Numbered from the stretch's first letter, positions 52,388-61,209 are shown. The stretch is DNA of 64,000 bases from Betaproteobacteria bacterium (GCA_016183615.1 JACPEG010000063.1:1-64000); one strand, 5' to 3'. Notes: a model not told the origin generated them from the sequence alone. Made by a program: numbers and translations.

Positions 52388-52409
52388 AAAACAAACGACT
52401 GTTTGTTTT
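52388..52409. promoter_or_regulatory. Probable TetR operator
   Basis: A perfect inverted repeat with half-sites AAAACAAAC (52388-52396) and GTTTGTTTT (52401-52409), separated by four bases, ends 10 bp before the TetR start codon. Size and position fit autoregulation by the TetR-family protein. The AT-rich site stands out in a GC-rich region. Confidence 0.75.
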
Positions 52410-52617
52410 ATACCACGGGTGGGGAGAGAGGTCAATGCTGCCACGCCAGGGTGGGGCAACCGGGCAGATGGGCTGTTCCCCCCCACCATGTGTCCGGGCT
52501 ATACAGGTCAAGGAGGGGTGGCGGCGCAGCCGACGGGGTGGTTCGTCACCCGCTGCAATACCACCCCCGCCCTTCGGGCGACCCCTCCTGAATCAGGAGG
52601 GGAAACGAACAGCATGC
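52410..52617. other. Gap between TetR and isoaspartyl peptidase genes
   Basis: No gene seen. The right part contains a palindromic element with AGGAGGGG arms (about 52511-52605) of the kind found in other gaps. Any promoter of the TetR-headed operon should lie in the left part. Confidence 0.45.
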
Positions 52618-53544
52618 TCAGGCCCGGTGCCGCGGCACCTGCATGCGCACGACGGTCTTGCCATCGGCCGAGGTGAAGTAGCCATGGGGCATGGCCGCCG
52701 TGCCGTGGCCAATGCCCATCCGCCCCTCCGCGTCCAGGGCGATCACCCCGGCCTCGTCCCCCACCTCCCGCGCCATGGCCGAGAGCGACCGGTCCACGGC
52801 CTGCTGGGCGGAAAGGCCCGCCCCGATCCGGTCGCACACCGCCTTGGCCGTCAGAAACCGCATCATGAACTCGCCCCGGCCCGTGGCGGAAACGGCTCCC
52901 GCGGGCGAGGCGTAGTTTCCGGCTCCCGGAACCGGGGTGTCCCCCACGCGGCCGGGAAGCTTCAGCGTGACACCTCCGGTCGAGGTCGCGGCGGCGAGTT
53001 TCCCCCTGCGATCGAGCGCCACGGCGCCGACCGTTCCTCCGCCGAGCTCCGGATGAACACGCAGCAGCCGCGCCAGCCGCGAGCGCCCCGGCCGCTTTTC
53101 CTCGAGCGCCTCGCGCTTTTCCTGCCAGTCGCGCCGGCGCGCTGCGGTCACGGGGTCGTAATCGGGAAAGCCCATGAGCCGGGCGAACTTGAGGGCGCCC
53201 TCCCCGGAGAGCAGCACGTGATCGGTTTCCTCCATCACTTTGCGGGCCACCTGCACCGGGTTCCTCACCCGCCTGAGACAGGTCACGTTGCCGGTCTTCA
53301 GGCCGTCCCCCACCATCACCCCGGCGTCCATCTCGTCCTCTCCATCCAGGTTCAGCGCCGACCCGGTGCCGGCGTTGAACGCCGGATCGTCCTCCATCAG
53401 GGAGACCGCGGCGACCACGGCGTCCAGTGCGCTGCCGCCCCGGGCAAGCAGCGCAGTGCCGGCCGCAAGCGCCCGGCGCAGCCCTTCCAGGGCTGCCGCC
53501 TCGTCGGTTCGCTTCCAGTTTCCCGCCCCGCCGTGAACCATCAT
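52618..53544 (-). CDS. Isoaspartyl peptidase / type-III L-asparaginase (Ntn-hydrolase)
   Basis: About 308 aa from the ATG at 53544 (MMVHGGAGNW). Plant-type asparaginase fold: FNAGTGSALNLDGEDEMDAG in the alpha chain, the autocleavage site with nucleophile threonine in GGGTVGAVALD, then STGGVTLKLPGRVGDTPV and ATGRGEFMMR. It should remove beta-aspartyl (isoaspartyl) residues from peptides and hydrolyse asparagine. Single gene, not linked functionally to the mutase operon. Confidence 0.92.
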   Translation of the reverse strand: MMVHGGAGNWKRTDEAAALEGLRRALAAGTALLARGGSALDAVVAAVSLMEDDPAFNAGTGSALNLDGEDEMDAGVMVGDGLKTGNVTCLRRVRNPVQVARKVMEETDHVLLSGEGALKFARLMGFPDYDPVTAARRRDWQEKREALEEKRPGRSRLARLLRVHPELGGGTVGAVALDRRGKLAAATSTGGVTLKLPGRVGDTPVPGAGNYASPAGAVSATGRGEFMMRFLTAKAVCDRIGAGLSAQQAVDRSLSAMAREVGDEAGVIALDAEGRMGIGHGTAAMPHGYFTSADGKTVVRMQVPRHRA

Positions 53545-53768
53545 CGCATGCAATGCCGACCTCCCGGTCGAATGACCCCGCGGCCCCGGAGATTTGCCTC
53601 GCCGGGGGAATCGCCCGCTGAGCGGCGCGCAGAGCCCGCTCCAATGGGCGAAGTCAAACCGGCACCCCGTGTCCGGTTTAACCCAGTATCGGCGCAGGGC
53701 CAATCTAGGGCAAGCTGCACTGCACCCGGCTTGAAGGCGGCCATCCCGGCGCCTACCATAGAAATGCC

Positions 53769-54113
53769 ATGAATATCGAACGCTACGATTTCGGCACCAT
53801 CACCATCGAAGGCGCCACCTACACCTCGGATGTCATCATCTATGCGAAGGAAGTGGACGCCTCCTGGTGGCGCGCCGAGGGCCATAACGTCGCCGTCGAG
53901 GACATCCGGCGCATCGCTTCGGCGAAGCCCGGGAAGCTGGTCATCGGCACCGGCTATTACGGCCGCATGGGGGTCTCCGAAGAAACACTGAAGTGGCTCG
54001 CGGCCCACAACATCCAGGTGGAAATCGCGAAGACCGGGGACGCGGTGAAGCTGTTCAACCGGCTGCAGCAGGAAGCGGCCTCGGTGGTGGCGGCCCTGCA
54101 TCTGACCTGCTGA
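53769..54113 (+). CDS. Mth938-like domain protein
   Basis: 114-aa soluble protein of the Mth938/DUF498 family (related to human AAMDC and NDUFAF3). IERYDFGTITIEGATYTSDV, VIGTGYYGRMGVSEETLKWL and EIAKTGDAVKLFNRL match. Function in bacteria is unknown. The Nudix frame begins 2 bp after its stop. Confidence 0.88.
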   Translation: MNIERYDFGTITIEGATYTSDVIIYAKEVDASWWRAEGHNVAVEDIRRIASAKPGKLVIGTGYYGRMGVSEETLKWLAAHNIQVEIAKTGDAVKLFNRLQQEAASVVAALHLTC

Positions 54114-54115
54114 GC

Positions 54116-54610
54116 GTGGGCGTCAAAAACAATCCCCCGGCGCTCCGCGCCACCCCCTTTGACAAGGGGGCGAAGCGCTCGGCGGGGATCGTGGTGGCGC
54201 ACCGCCATCCGGACGGCTGGCGCTTTCTTGTCCTGCGGGCCTTCCGCAACTGGGATTTTCCCAAGGGGCTGGTGGAGCCCGCGGAGACGCCGCTGGAGGC
54301 CGCCATCCGCGAAACCCGCGAGGAGACTTCCCTCGCCGGCCTGCAGTTCCGCTGGGGCGAGGCGTACCGGGAAACCGAGCCCTACCGCAGGGGCAAGGTG
54401 GCCCGCTTTTATCTGGCTGAATCGCCATCCGCGGAGGTCACGTTGCCGGTGAACCCGGAGCTGGGCTGGCCGGAGCATCACGAGTTCCGGTGGGCGACCC
54501 GGGAGCAGGCGGCGAAACTGCTGCCCCCGCGTCTGTTGCCCATTCTGGAATGGGCCTCCGGAGTCGTGAGCTCGCCGCCGCGCCCGGAGGCTTGTCCCCC
54601 GTTGCCATGA
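54116..54610 (+). CDS. Nudix hydrolase
   Basis: About 164 aa if the GTG at 54116 is used. The Nudix box is complete: GLVEPAETPLEAAIRETREE (GX5EX7REUXEE). The first 15 or so codons read through a palindromic repeat-like sequence (NNPPALRATPFDKG), so the native start may have been lost or moved; a natural N-terminus would begin near KRSAGIVVAHRH. Substrates are likely nucleoside diphosphate derivatives such as dinucleoside polyphosphates. Its stop overlaps the nth start (ATGA). Confidence 0.8.
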   Translation: MGVKNNPPALRATPFDKGAKRSAGIVVAHRHPDGWRFLVLRAFRNWDFPKGLVEPAETPLEAAIRETREETSLAGLQFRWGEAYRETEPYRRGKVARFYLAESPSAEVTLPVNPELGWPEHHEFRWATREQAAKLLPPRLLPILEWASGVVSSPPRPEACPPLP

Positions 54611-55233
54611 CCAAAGCCGCAAGAGTCGCCGACCGGCTTCTCAAGAGATACCCGGACCCCGGGCTCGCCCTCAAGTACTCGAACCCGCTCGAGTTGCTGG
54701 TGGCGGTGATCCTCTCGGCCCAGTGCACCGATGCCCGGGTCAACGAGGTCACCAGGTCCCTGTTCAAGAAATACCGGAGCGCCAAAGACTACGCCCAGGC
54801 CGATCCCGCGGTCTTCGAGCAGGAGATCCGCTCCACCGGCTTCTACAAGAGCAAGGCCAGGGCAGTCATCGGCTGCTGCAAAAAGCTGGTGGCCGAATTC
54901 GGCGGCAAGGTACCTGCGGATCTCGAGAAAATGGTGACGCTGCCGGGAGTGGGAAGAAAAACCGCCAACATGGTGCTGGGCAACGCCTTCGGGATTCCGG
55001 GGATCGCCGTGGACACCCACGTACTGCGGGTGTCGAACCGGCTAGGTCTCGCTGACTCCGACGACCCGGAAAAGATGGAACTAGCGCTGGCGAAACAGCT
55101 TCCGAAGGCGCGCTGGACCGCGTTTTCCAACGCCCTGATCCTGCATGGCAGGGAGACCTGCACCGCGAAAAAGCCCGCCTGCGCGGAGTGCGTGTTGAAC
55201 GATATCTGCGAGTGGCCGGAGAAGACCGCGTAG
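54607..55233 (+). CDS. nth: Nth, endonuclease III
   Basis: 208-aa base-excision-repair glycosylase/AP lyase for oxidised pyrimidines. The helix-hairpin-helix is LPGVGRKTANMVL with catalytic aspartate in GIAVDTHVLRVSNRLG; the catalytic lysine is in STGFYKSKAR; the 4Fe-4S cluster uses CTAKKPACAECVLNDIC. The C-terminus EWPEKTA is encoded by DNA that has been copied six times in the downstream repeat array. Confidence 0.96.
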   Translation: MTKAARVADRLLKRYPDPGLALKYSNPLELLVAVILSAQCTDARVNEVTRSLFKKYRSAKDYAQADPAVFEQEIRSTGFYKSKARAVIGCCKKLVAEFGGKVPADLEKMVTLPGVGRKTANMVLGNAFGIPGIAVDTHVLRVSNRLGLADSDDPEKMELALAKQLPKARWTAFSNALILHGRETCTAKKPACAECVLNDICEWPEKTA

Positions 55234-55266
55234 GACTCCGTATTTCGCGCTGCTCCGCCGCCGAAT

Positions 55267-55553
55267 GGTGCGTGGGACGCACCCTACACACCGCGCCTGG
55301 CCGGAGCAGACCGCGTAGGGTGCGTCCCACGCACCGAACAGGCTGGCCGGAAAAGACCGCGTAGGGTGCGTCCCACGCACCGAACAGGCTGGCCGGAGCA
55401 GACCGCGTAGGGTGCGTCCCACGCACACCGAACAGGCTGGCCGGAGCAGACCGCGTAGGGTGCGTCCCACGCACCGAACAGGCTGGCCGGAGCAGACCGC
55501 GTAGGGTGCGTCCCACGCACCGAATAGGCTGGCCGGAAAAGACGGCGCAGCCG
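55267..55553. repeat. 46-bp tandem repeat containing copies of the nth 3' tail
   Basis: Units begin with TGGCCGGA at 55298, 55344, 55390, 55438, 55484 and 55530: spacing 46, 46, 48, 46, 46. Each couples a copy of the last seven codons and stop of nth (TGGCCGGAGCAGACCGCGTA or close variants) to the palindromic element GGGTGCGTCCCACGCACC. An inverted copy of the palindrome lies at 55267-55287. The array fills the gap between the convergent genes nth and sixA. Confidence 0.9.
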
Positions 55554-56021
55554 TCAGGCGGCCAGCAATTCCGGCCGCATCATCCAGCACAGGCTCCAGC
55601 CGCCCTCGGCGTTTTTCTCCACGCATGCGACGCTGCCCTGGCGGTACGACACCACCGCAAGTTCGGCGTTTCCCGCCACGAGTTGCGCCACCAGCCGTCC
55701 CATGAACGGCTGATGCCCGGCAATGAGCGCGTCGTCGGAGAATCCCTGAACCTGCTGCGCCACCGGGGCCACCGGATCGTTGGGGCTGATCCCGGACATG
55801 ACTTGCGGCGATACCCCCGGCGCCAAGTGCTCGGCCATGATCTCCGCGGTCTGCCATGCCCGGTTCTTGCCGCTGTGATACACCCGCGACGCGCGACATC
55901 CGGCGACGCTCAGGAACCGCGCCATGCGCGCCACATCCTCCCTTCCCCGCCCGCTCAGGGGCCGTTCCCGGTTCACTTCCTCGGGCAGGGAATCCCCGTG
56001 CTGCATCAAAAAGAGTCTCAT
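55554..56021 (-). CDS. sixA: SixA, phosphohistidine phosphatase
   Basis: 155-aa histidine phosphatase. The RHG-type motif reads LMQHGDSLPEE, with SGRGREDVARMARFL after it and the second catalytic histidine in ALIAGHQPFMGRLV. SixA removes phosphate from histidines of phosphorelay or PTS-Ntr proteins. The arginine of the canonical RHG motif is glutamine here (QHG), a variation seen in SixA proteins. Convergent with nth. Confidence 0.9.
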   Translation of the reverse strand: MRLFLMQHGDSLPEEVNRERPLSGRGREDVARMARFLSVAGCRASRVYHSGKNRAWQTAEIMAEHLAPGVSPQVMSGISPNDPVAPVAQQVQGFSDDALIAGHQPFMGRLVAQLVAGNAELAVVSYRQGSVACVEKNAEGGWSLCWMMRPELLAA

Positions 56022-56055
56022 GGTCGCCTCCTCGCCGCAAACGCCGAACGCGCGC

Positions 56056-56622
56056 TCAGGGACGGTGGCGGCTTTCCCCCAGGATCACTCCACCCGCAAT
56101 GAGATGGGCCGTGCGCAGCGGCTCCGGCATCAGGCCGTTCACCTGCAATCGCTTCAGCAGCGACTCCGCCTGCTTCAAGCTTAGACCCGCCCGCTGAATG
56201 TGGAGGCCCGACGCCGGCTCCATGGGGCCGGCTTTTTCCACCAGGCGCCACTTGCGGGCCCCGCCCGGAACCTGTTCCAGCAGCGCCCGCCGGATCGCCG
56301 CCAGGTTGGGGCGCCGGCGCGCCACCGTGACGACGGGAATACCGAGCACCCGATGAAGCTCCTCCAGGTCCACCACATTGAATCCCGCGAAGGCAATGCC
56401 TTGCAGCAGGATGACCTGGGTGTGGCGGAAAAACCGCGAGCCCCGAACCAGCTCCGCGAGCACGCGGGTGCTGTTGGCGCCGTCCCGCCGCACCTTGGCC
56501 GAGAGCACGCCTTCGAGCCGCGCTCCGGAATAGACCGCGCCGATGATCAGCACGTCGCCGCGATGGGTCCGCTCGAACGGCGCGTCGTCGAAGCCGATGA
56601 CGTTGTTCAAGGAGCGGGCCAT
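56056..56622 (-). CDS. DUF99 family protein
   Basis: 188 aa from the ATG at 56622. IGFDDAPFERTHRGDVLIIG is the DUF99 N-terminus with its conserved FDD; LQGIAFAGFNVVDLEELH and PVVTVARRRPNLAAI follow. The fold is related to endonuclease V/RNase H, and the aspartates could bind metal. The family is far more common in archaea than in bacteria. A nuclease role on damaged DNA is suggested by homology only. Confidence 0.82.
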   Translation of the reverse strand: MARSLNNVIGFDDAPFERTHRGDVLIIGAVYSGARLEGVLSAKVRRDGANSTRVLAELVRGSRFFRHTQVILLQGIAFAGFNVVDLEELHRVLGIPVVTVARRRPNLAAIRRALLEQVPGGARKWRLVEKAGPMEPASGLHIQRAGLSLKQAESLLKRLQVNGLMPEPLRTAHLIAGGVILGESRHRP

Positions 56623-56639
56623 GGATCGGCGCTCCCTGC

Positions 56640-57167
56640 TCACCCTCGGACCGGCGCGAGCTTGTCCTTGGGGGAGACGAAGGCGGCCAGGATCGCGAGC
56701 GCCAGCAGCCCGAGGAACAGCGCGGCACTCAGCTCGGGGATGGACAGGCCGAGAAAAGACCAGGTGACCCGGGCGCAATCACCGTTGGCGGTGAACATGG
56801 CGGGCCACCACTTGGCGAGTGGCAGCGCGTTGAGGAATGCTTCCTCGGGACTGATGCCGCATTCCGCGAGCTGGGGGTGATAAACCAGCCACACCTGGCG
56901 CAGCGCCACCGCCAGGCCGGTCAGGGCGAAGGTCCCGGCGAGGCCCGAATAGACGTAGCGCCCGATCCGTGCCGGATCATGAATCGCGCCCGCCAACGCA
57001 GTCAGGCCGATTCCAAAATAGGCGATGCGCTGAACCACGCACATGGGACAGGCCAGCAGATTGCGGTATTCCTGGAGATAAAGGCCAAACGCGAGACTGC
57101 CGGCGCAGGCGAGAAATATCGCCATGAACACGTGGCGCGGCGATGGAAACATGGAGGAAACCTGCAT
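56640..57167 (-). CDS. dsbB: DsbB, quinone-dependent disulfide oxidase
   Basis: 175 aa from the ATG at 57167 (an ATG five codons later is equally possible). Four membrane helices. The first redox pair is LLACPMCVVQR; the second pair is the cysteines of QLAECGISPE and NGDCARVTW in the second periplasmic loop. DsbB reoxidises DsbA and passes electrons to quinone. It follows repeat-rich DNA and precedes the DUF99 gene. Confidence 0.93.
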   Translation of the reverse strand: MQVSSMFPSPRHVFMAIFLACAGSLAFGLYLQEYRNLLACPMCVVQRIAYFGIGLTALAGAIHDPARIGRYVYSGLAGTFALTGLAVALRQVWLVYHPQLAECGISPEEAFLNALPLAKWWPAMFTANGDCARVTWSFLGLSIPELSAALFLGLLALAILAAFVSPKDKLAPVRG

Positions 57168-57539
57168 AGCGGATTCGAGACCCCGACATACTACATCATC
57201 ATCCGCTGCGGAAGCTGGACGGCCGGTCTTCCTGCCGCCGGCGGTCCGGTAGGGCGGAACCACGGAGTGGGTTCCGCCGATCCGGGAACCGCGCAGTGGG
57301 TTCCGCCACGTGATCCGACCGGCGCAACCGGCATCGCCGTTGCGCCCTACGGCAGGCGATCGGCAGCGCCCCGCAATTCGCCTCAGACCCCGGCCAGAAA
57401 GACCCGTAGGGCGGAACCACGGAGTGGGTTCCGCCGATCCGGGAACCGCGCAGCGGGTTCCGCCACGTGATCCGACCGGCGCAACCGGCATCGCCGTTGC
57501 GCCCTACGACAGGCGATCGGCAGCGCCCCGCAATTCGCC
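57168..57539. repeat. Two tandem units of a ~150-bp repeat containing an RTX gene tail
   Basis: Units start with GTAGGGCGGAACCACGGAG at 57249 and 57406 and end CAATTCGCC just before the RTX stop codon or its remnant. At 57383-57403 the end of unit 1 holds about 20 bases that match the 3' end of an RTX gene (encoding FLAGV and stop on the minus strand), then unit 2 begins. A third copy of the unit lies at 59471-59604. No gene is seen. Confidence 0.85.
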
Positions 57540-59168
57540 TCAGACCCCGACAAAAAAATCGTTGGCGGTGAGACCGAGGCCGGGTGTGACCTGGGCGAAG
57601 AGCACGGCGCTCGCGCCCCCCCCGCTCCCGTCGGCATCGTAGAAGACGCTCCCGGTGGCGGAGTCGTAAAGGATGTAGTCGTTGGCATCGGCCGCCGTCG
57701 TCCCCGCGTGGAAGCTCCCCACGGCCAGCGCCCCGGCGCTCAGCGCGGTGAACACTGCCGGGTCGAGAAGGAACTGGTCCACGCCCGCCTCGAAATCGAC
57801 GAGCGTGTCCACGTTGGAGGCGGCGTCCAGGGCGGCGCCGAACTTGAACTGGTCGGCGCCCAGGCCGCCCGTGAGCGTGTCGTTGCCCAGGGCCCCGAAC
57901 AGGGTGTCGTTGCCCTCGCCGCCGTTGAGCGCGTCGTTGGCCCCCCCACCGTACAGCACGTCGTCTCCGAAGCTGCCCTGGAGGGAGTCGTCGCCGCCGG
58001 CACCGCGCAGCACGTCGTTGCCCCCGCCGCCGAACAGCGTGTCGTTGAAGGCCCCGCCATAGAGCACATCGTCACCCCCGGCGCCGCGATTGAAATCGTT
58101 GCCGCCGGCCCCGCGCAGGGTGTCATTGCCCGCTCCCCCATAGAGCACGTCGTTGCCCGCCTGGCCGCGGATGTCGTCATTGCCGCCGGCCCCGCGCAGG
58201 GTGTCGCTGCCGTCCCCGCCGTAGATCAGGTCGTTCCCCGCCTGGCCGCGAAGGTCGTCGTTGCCGGTCCCGCCCAAAAGGGTGTCATTGCCGTCGCCGC
58301 CATAAATGGTGTCGTTGCCGGCGCCGCCATCAATGAGGTTGTTGCCGCTGTCGCCGGTCAGCAGGTCGTTGCCGCTGTTGTCGGGCGGCGGCGGTGAGGG
58401 CTCGATCAGGAATTCGACGTTGGCCGGCAGCACGTAGCCGGTGATCGAGGCCTGGATGGTGTCGCTGCCCTGGCCGTCGATTTCGACTACGACATCATTG
58501 AGGTCATCAACGATGTAGAAGTCATCGCCTGCTCCGCCCGCGAGGGAATCCACCCCCGTGCCGCCGTTGAGGGTATCGTTGCCGCCACCCCCGAGCAGGG
58601 TGTCGTTGCCGGCTCCGCCGTTCAGGGTGTCGGCGCCGCTCAGGCCGGAGAGGGTGTCGGCGCCCGTGCCGCCGATGATGGTGTCGGCAATGGCCCTGCC
58701 CTCGATCACACCCGGTATCGTTCCCGTGACACCCGCGAAGTTCGTCGGCGAGTTGCGCCCGATCGTGCCGTTGCGATTCAGGGAGCCGGCGCCGCCCGCA
58801 GGCAAGGCGGAGTAGGTGAGCGTGTCCGCTCCTTCGCCAAAATTGACCGTCCCGCCGTCGAGAAAAAGGAACCCGGAAGGAATGATGTAGTTGGGCGTGA
58901 CTAACGCCAGGTCCGCGAATCCCTGCGTTGCAATCAGGACGGAGGTGTTGTTGGTCGCGCTGGTGCTGGGAAGATTGCCGTTACCACCGTCCGTGGTGGT
59001 AGTGGCATCAAAAATAATTCCATGTTCAGTGGCGCCCTGGGTGACGGTGATCGTGTGGGTCGCCCAGAAGCCTTCGCCGCTAAGGTTGCCCACCACCAGT
59101 TCGATGAACTGTATGGTTCCGTCGGCGCTGGAGTACAGCTCGTTGATATCGTACTGGTGGAAGGCCAT
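57540..59168 (-). CDS. RTX calcium-binding protein 1, type I secretion substrate
   Basis: 542 aa. A unique N-terminal domain (about residues 1-165, [20 protein letters not shown]) is followed by about two dozen GGxGxDxLx nonapeptides ([18 protein letters not shown] and so on) that wind into calcium-binding beta rolls, and by a C-terminal region of about 90 residues ([20 protein letters not shown]). There is no Sec signal, as expected for export by a type I ABC system through an uncleaved C-terminal signal. GAGGGGGA precedes the ATG. Function of the N-terminal domain is unknown; the secretion genes are not in this window. Confidence 0.88.
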   Translation of the reverse strand: MAFHQYDINELYSSADGTIQFIELVVGNLSGEGFWATHTITVTQGATEHGIIFDATTTTDGGNGNLPSTSATNNTSVLIATQGFADLALVTPNYIIPSGFLFLDGGTVNFGEGADTLTYSALPAGGAGSLNRNGTIGRNSPTNFAGVTGTIPGVIEGRAIADTIIGGTGADTLSGLSGADTLNGGAGNDTLLGGGGNDTLNGGTGVDSLAGGAGDDFYIVDDLNDVVVEIDGQGSDTIQASITGYVLPANVEFLIEPSPPPPDNSGNDLLTGDSGNNLIDGGAGNDTIYGGDGNDTLLGGTGNDDLRGQAGNDLIYGGDGSDTLRGAGGNDDIRGQAGNDVLYGGAGNDTLRGAGGNDFNRGAGGDDVLYGGAFNDTLFGGGGNDVLRGAGGDDSLQGSFGDDVLYGGGANDALNGGEGNDTLFGALGNDTLTGGLGADQFKFGAALDAASNVDTLVDFEAGVDQFLLDPAVFTALSAGALAVGSFHAGTTAADANDYILYDSATGSVFYDADGSGGGASAVLFAQVTPGLGLTANDFFVGV

Positions 59169-59604
59169 TTGTCCCCCTCACGTTAGGGGTGCACAACATC
59201 ACTGACGCGACGCTGCCGTTGGAAACGGGACGGTCCAACCGGCAGCCCAGCGGAACGCCCTTTGGAACCGCGGACTACCCGCCCGCGGCCCGCCCCCTTG
59301 GTAGGTAAACACGCGAGGACCCTGAAATATTCCCGAGCCCACGCAGCCCGGCGGGATCCCTCGAATCCCGCGCGCCGGGCAAGATTCGGGTTTGACACAG
59401 GGTCGGGGAGGCTTAGTTCCTGAATTGCCGCACTGCAACGTGGGAATTCATACCCCGGCGAGAAAGACCCGTAGGGCGGAACCACGGAGTGGGTTCCGCC
59501 GATCCGGGAACCGCACAGCGGGTTCCGCCACGTGATCCGACTGGCGCAACCGGCGTTGCCGTTGCGCCCTACGACAGGCGATCGGCAGCGCCCCGCAATT
59601 CGCC
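59169..59604. repeat. Gap between RTX genes 1 and 2, with one ~134-bp repeat unit
   Basis: The left part (59169-59455) holds no gene that I can support; it should contain the RTX 1 promoter. At about 59456-59470 lies a short remnant like an RTX 3' end (CCCCGGCGAGAAAGACCC), followed by the third copy of the GTAGGGCGG unit (59471-59604), which runs straight into the RTX 2 stop codon. Confidence 0.75.
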
Positions 59605-61026
59605 TCAGACCCCGGCCAGGAAATCGGCGGCGGTGAGGGCTAGACCGGAAGTGACCTGGGCGAACAGCACCGGGTCGGCCCCGGTGCCGCTGCCGTCGGC
59701 ATCGTAGAAGACGCTCCCGGTAGCGGAGTCATAGAGGATGCGGTCGTCCGCATCGGCCGCCGTCGTCCCTGCGCGGAAGCTTTCCGTGGCCAGCGCCCCG
59801 GCGCTCAGCGCCGTGAATACCGCCGGGTCAAGAAGGAACTTGTCCACGCCCACCTCGAAGTCGAGGAGGGTATCCACGTTGCCGACCGGGTCCAGGGCGG
59901 CGGTAAACATGAACCGGTCGGCGCCCAGGCCGCCCGTGAGCGTGTCGTTGCCGCCGTCGCCGGACAGCACGTCGTTGCCCGCCCCGCCATAGATCAAGTC
60001 ATCGCCGAAGCCGCCTTGAATGCTGTCGTTGCCCCCCGCCCCGCGCAGCACGTCGTTGCCCGCGCCCCCGAACAGCGTGTCGTTGAAGGCGCCCCCATAG
60101 AGCACGTCATCGCCCCCGGCGCCGCGGTTTATGTCGTTGCCCCCCGCTCCGCGCAGGGTGTCGTTCCCGGCGCCCCCATACAGCACGTCGTCGCCCGCCT
60201 GACCGCGGGCATCATCGTTGCCCCCGGCCCCGCGCAGGGTGTCGTTGCCGGCCCCGCCGTACAGCTCGTCGTCCCCCGCCATCCCCCGGAACTCGTCGTT
60301 GCCGGCGCCGCCGATAAAGGTGTCGTTTCCGTCGAAACCGCTCAGCGATTGATCGAGATCGTCTCCATAGATCATGTCGTCTCCGTTGAGGAGAGACGAC
60401 ATCATCAAGCCGGCATCGTTTCCATCGAGGATCGAGGCGGCGTGATTGAGATTGGCGACCTGGATGTACTGGCCGTTGACGTTGAGCGACGCCGTGGTAA
60501 CCGTTCCGGAAATCACGCCATTGTCGGAAGTTATCGCCCCCTGGAACGAGACATGGACATTCGTCGAACCTGTGAGATCCACCGAAACGCTTGAAATGCT
60601 GTAAGTCAGCAAGCCGGCTTCCAGGGTCTGGAAGTCGAAGCTTCCGACAATGTCAAAATCCGTCGCGGCGGAGTCGTAGTTCATCCTCGTGATGGTTCCG
60701 GTCTCGGATGTCTCCGTAATAACGATGTTTCCGAACACTTGCAGGGTGGCAACCGGAGAGTTGTCGTCATAACGTATATAAGTAACCGTCGCGGGAGACG
60801 AAAGGAGATTACTGCCCTGGATTTGGAAAATCCCGCCCCCGCTGATCTGGCCGGAAATGACGGTATCGGTCCGGACAAAGTAGGAACTGATGCCGTTATT
60901 CAACTCGCTGAACGCGCTGCCGCCCTGGTTCACTGCCGTACCCAGGTTTGCGCTGGCCGCCTCGGCGCTGTCCAGGAGGGTTTGAAATTGCGCGGTGTTT
61001 TGCAGATTGGTATGGACGATTGCCAT
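59605..61026 (-). CDS. RTX calcium-binding protein 2, type I secretion substrate
   Basis: 473 aa. N-terminal domain of about 215 residues (MAIVHTNLQNTAQFQTLLDS, many beta-type segments) unrelated to that of RTX 1, then about 15 RTX nonapeptides and the shared C-terminal region ([19 protein letters not shown] to FLAGV). GGGGAG lies before the ATG. The repeat block includes the odd AFNDTLFGG unit present at the same place in all four paralogues. Probably a secreted or surface protein. Confidence 0.88.
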   Translation of the reverse strand: MAIVHTNLQNTAQFQTLLDSAEAASANLGTAVNQGGSAFSELNNGISSYFVRTDTVISGQISGGGIFQIQGSNLLSSPATVTYIRYDDNSPVATLQVFGNIVITETSETGTITRMNYDSAATDFDIVGSFDFQTLEAGLLTYSISSVSVDLTGSTNVHVSFQGAITSDNGVISGTVTTASLNVNGQYIQVANLNHAASILDGNDAGLMMSSLLNGDDMIYGDDLDQSLSGFDGNDTFIGGAGNDEFRGMAGDDELYGGAGNDTLRGAGGNDDARGQAGDDVLYGGAGNDTLRGAGGNDINRGAGGDDVLYGGAFNDTLFGGAGNDVLRGAGGNDSIQGGFGDDLIYGGAGNDVLSGDGGNDTLTGGLGADRFMFTAALDPVGNVDTLLDFEVGVDKFLLDPAVFTALSAGALATESFRAGTTAADADDRILYDSATGSVFYDADGSGTGADPVLFAQVTSGLALTAADFLAGV

Positions 61027-61209
61027 TTACTCTCCCCTCAGGCTTGTTTCGCCCGCTTGGGCGGCATCTTACTACGCCCGGCGCCGGGAAAGAACCGGTA
61101 AGTGCCCAAGATCCAGCCGCCGGGGCCGCCAGATGCCGGTGGAGCAGCCGTGAGCAGGAAAGGACCGGCGTGCAATGCCGCCGGTTTTCTTATCACACAA
61201 GGCCGGGTT

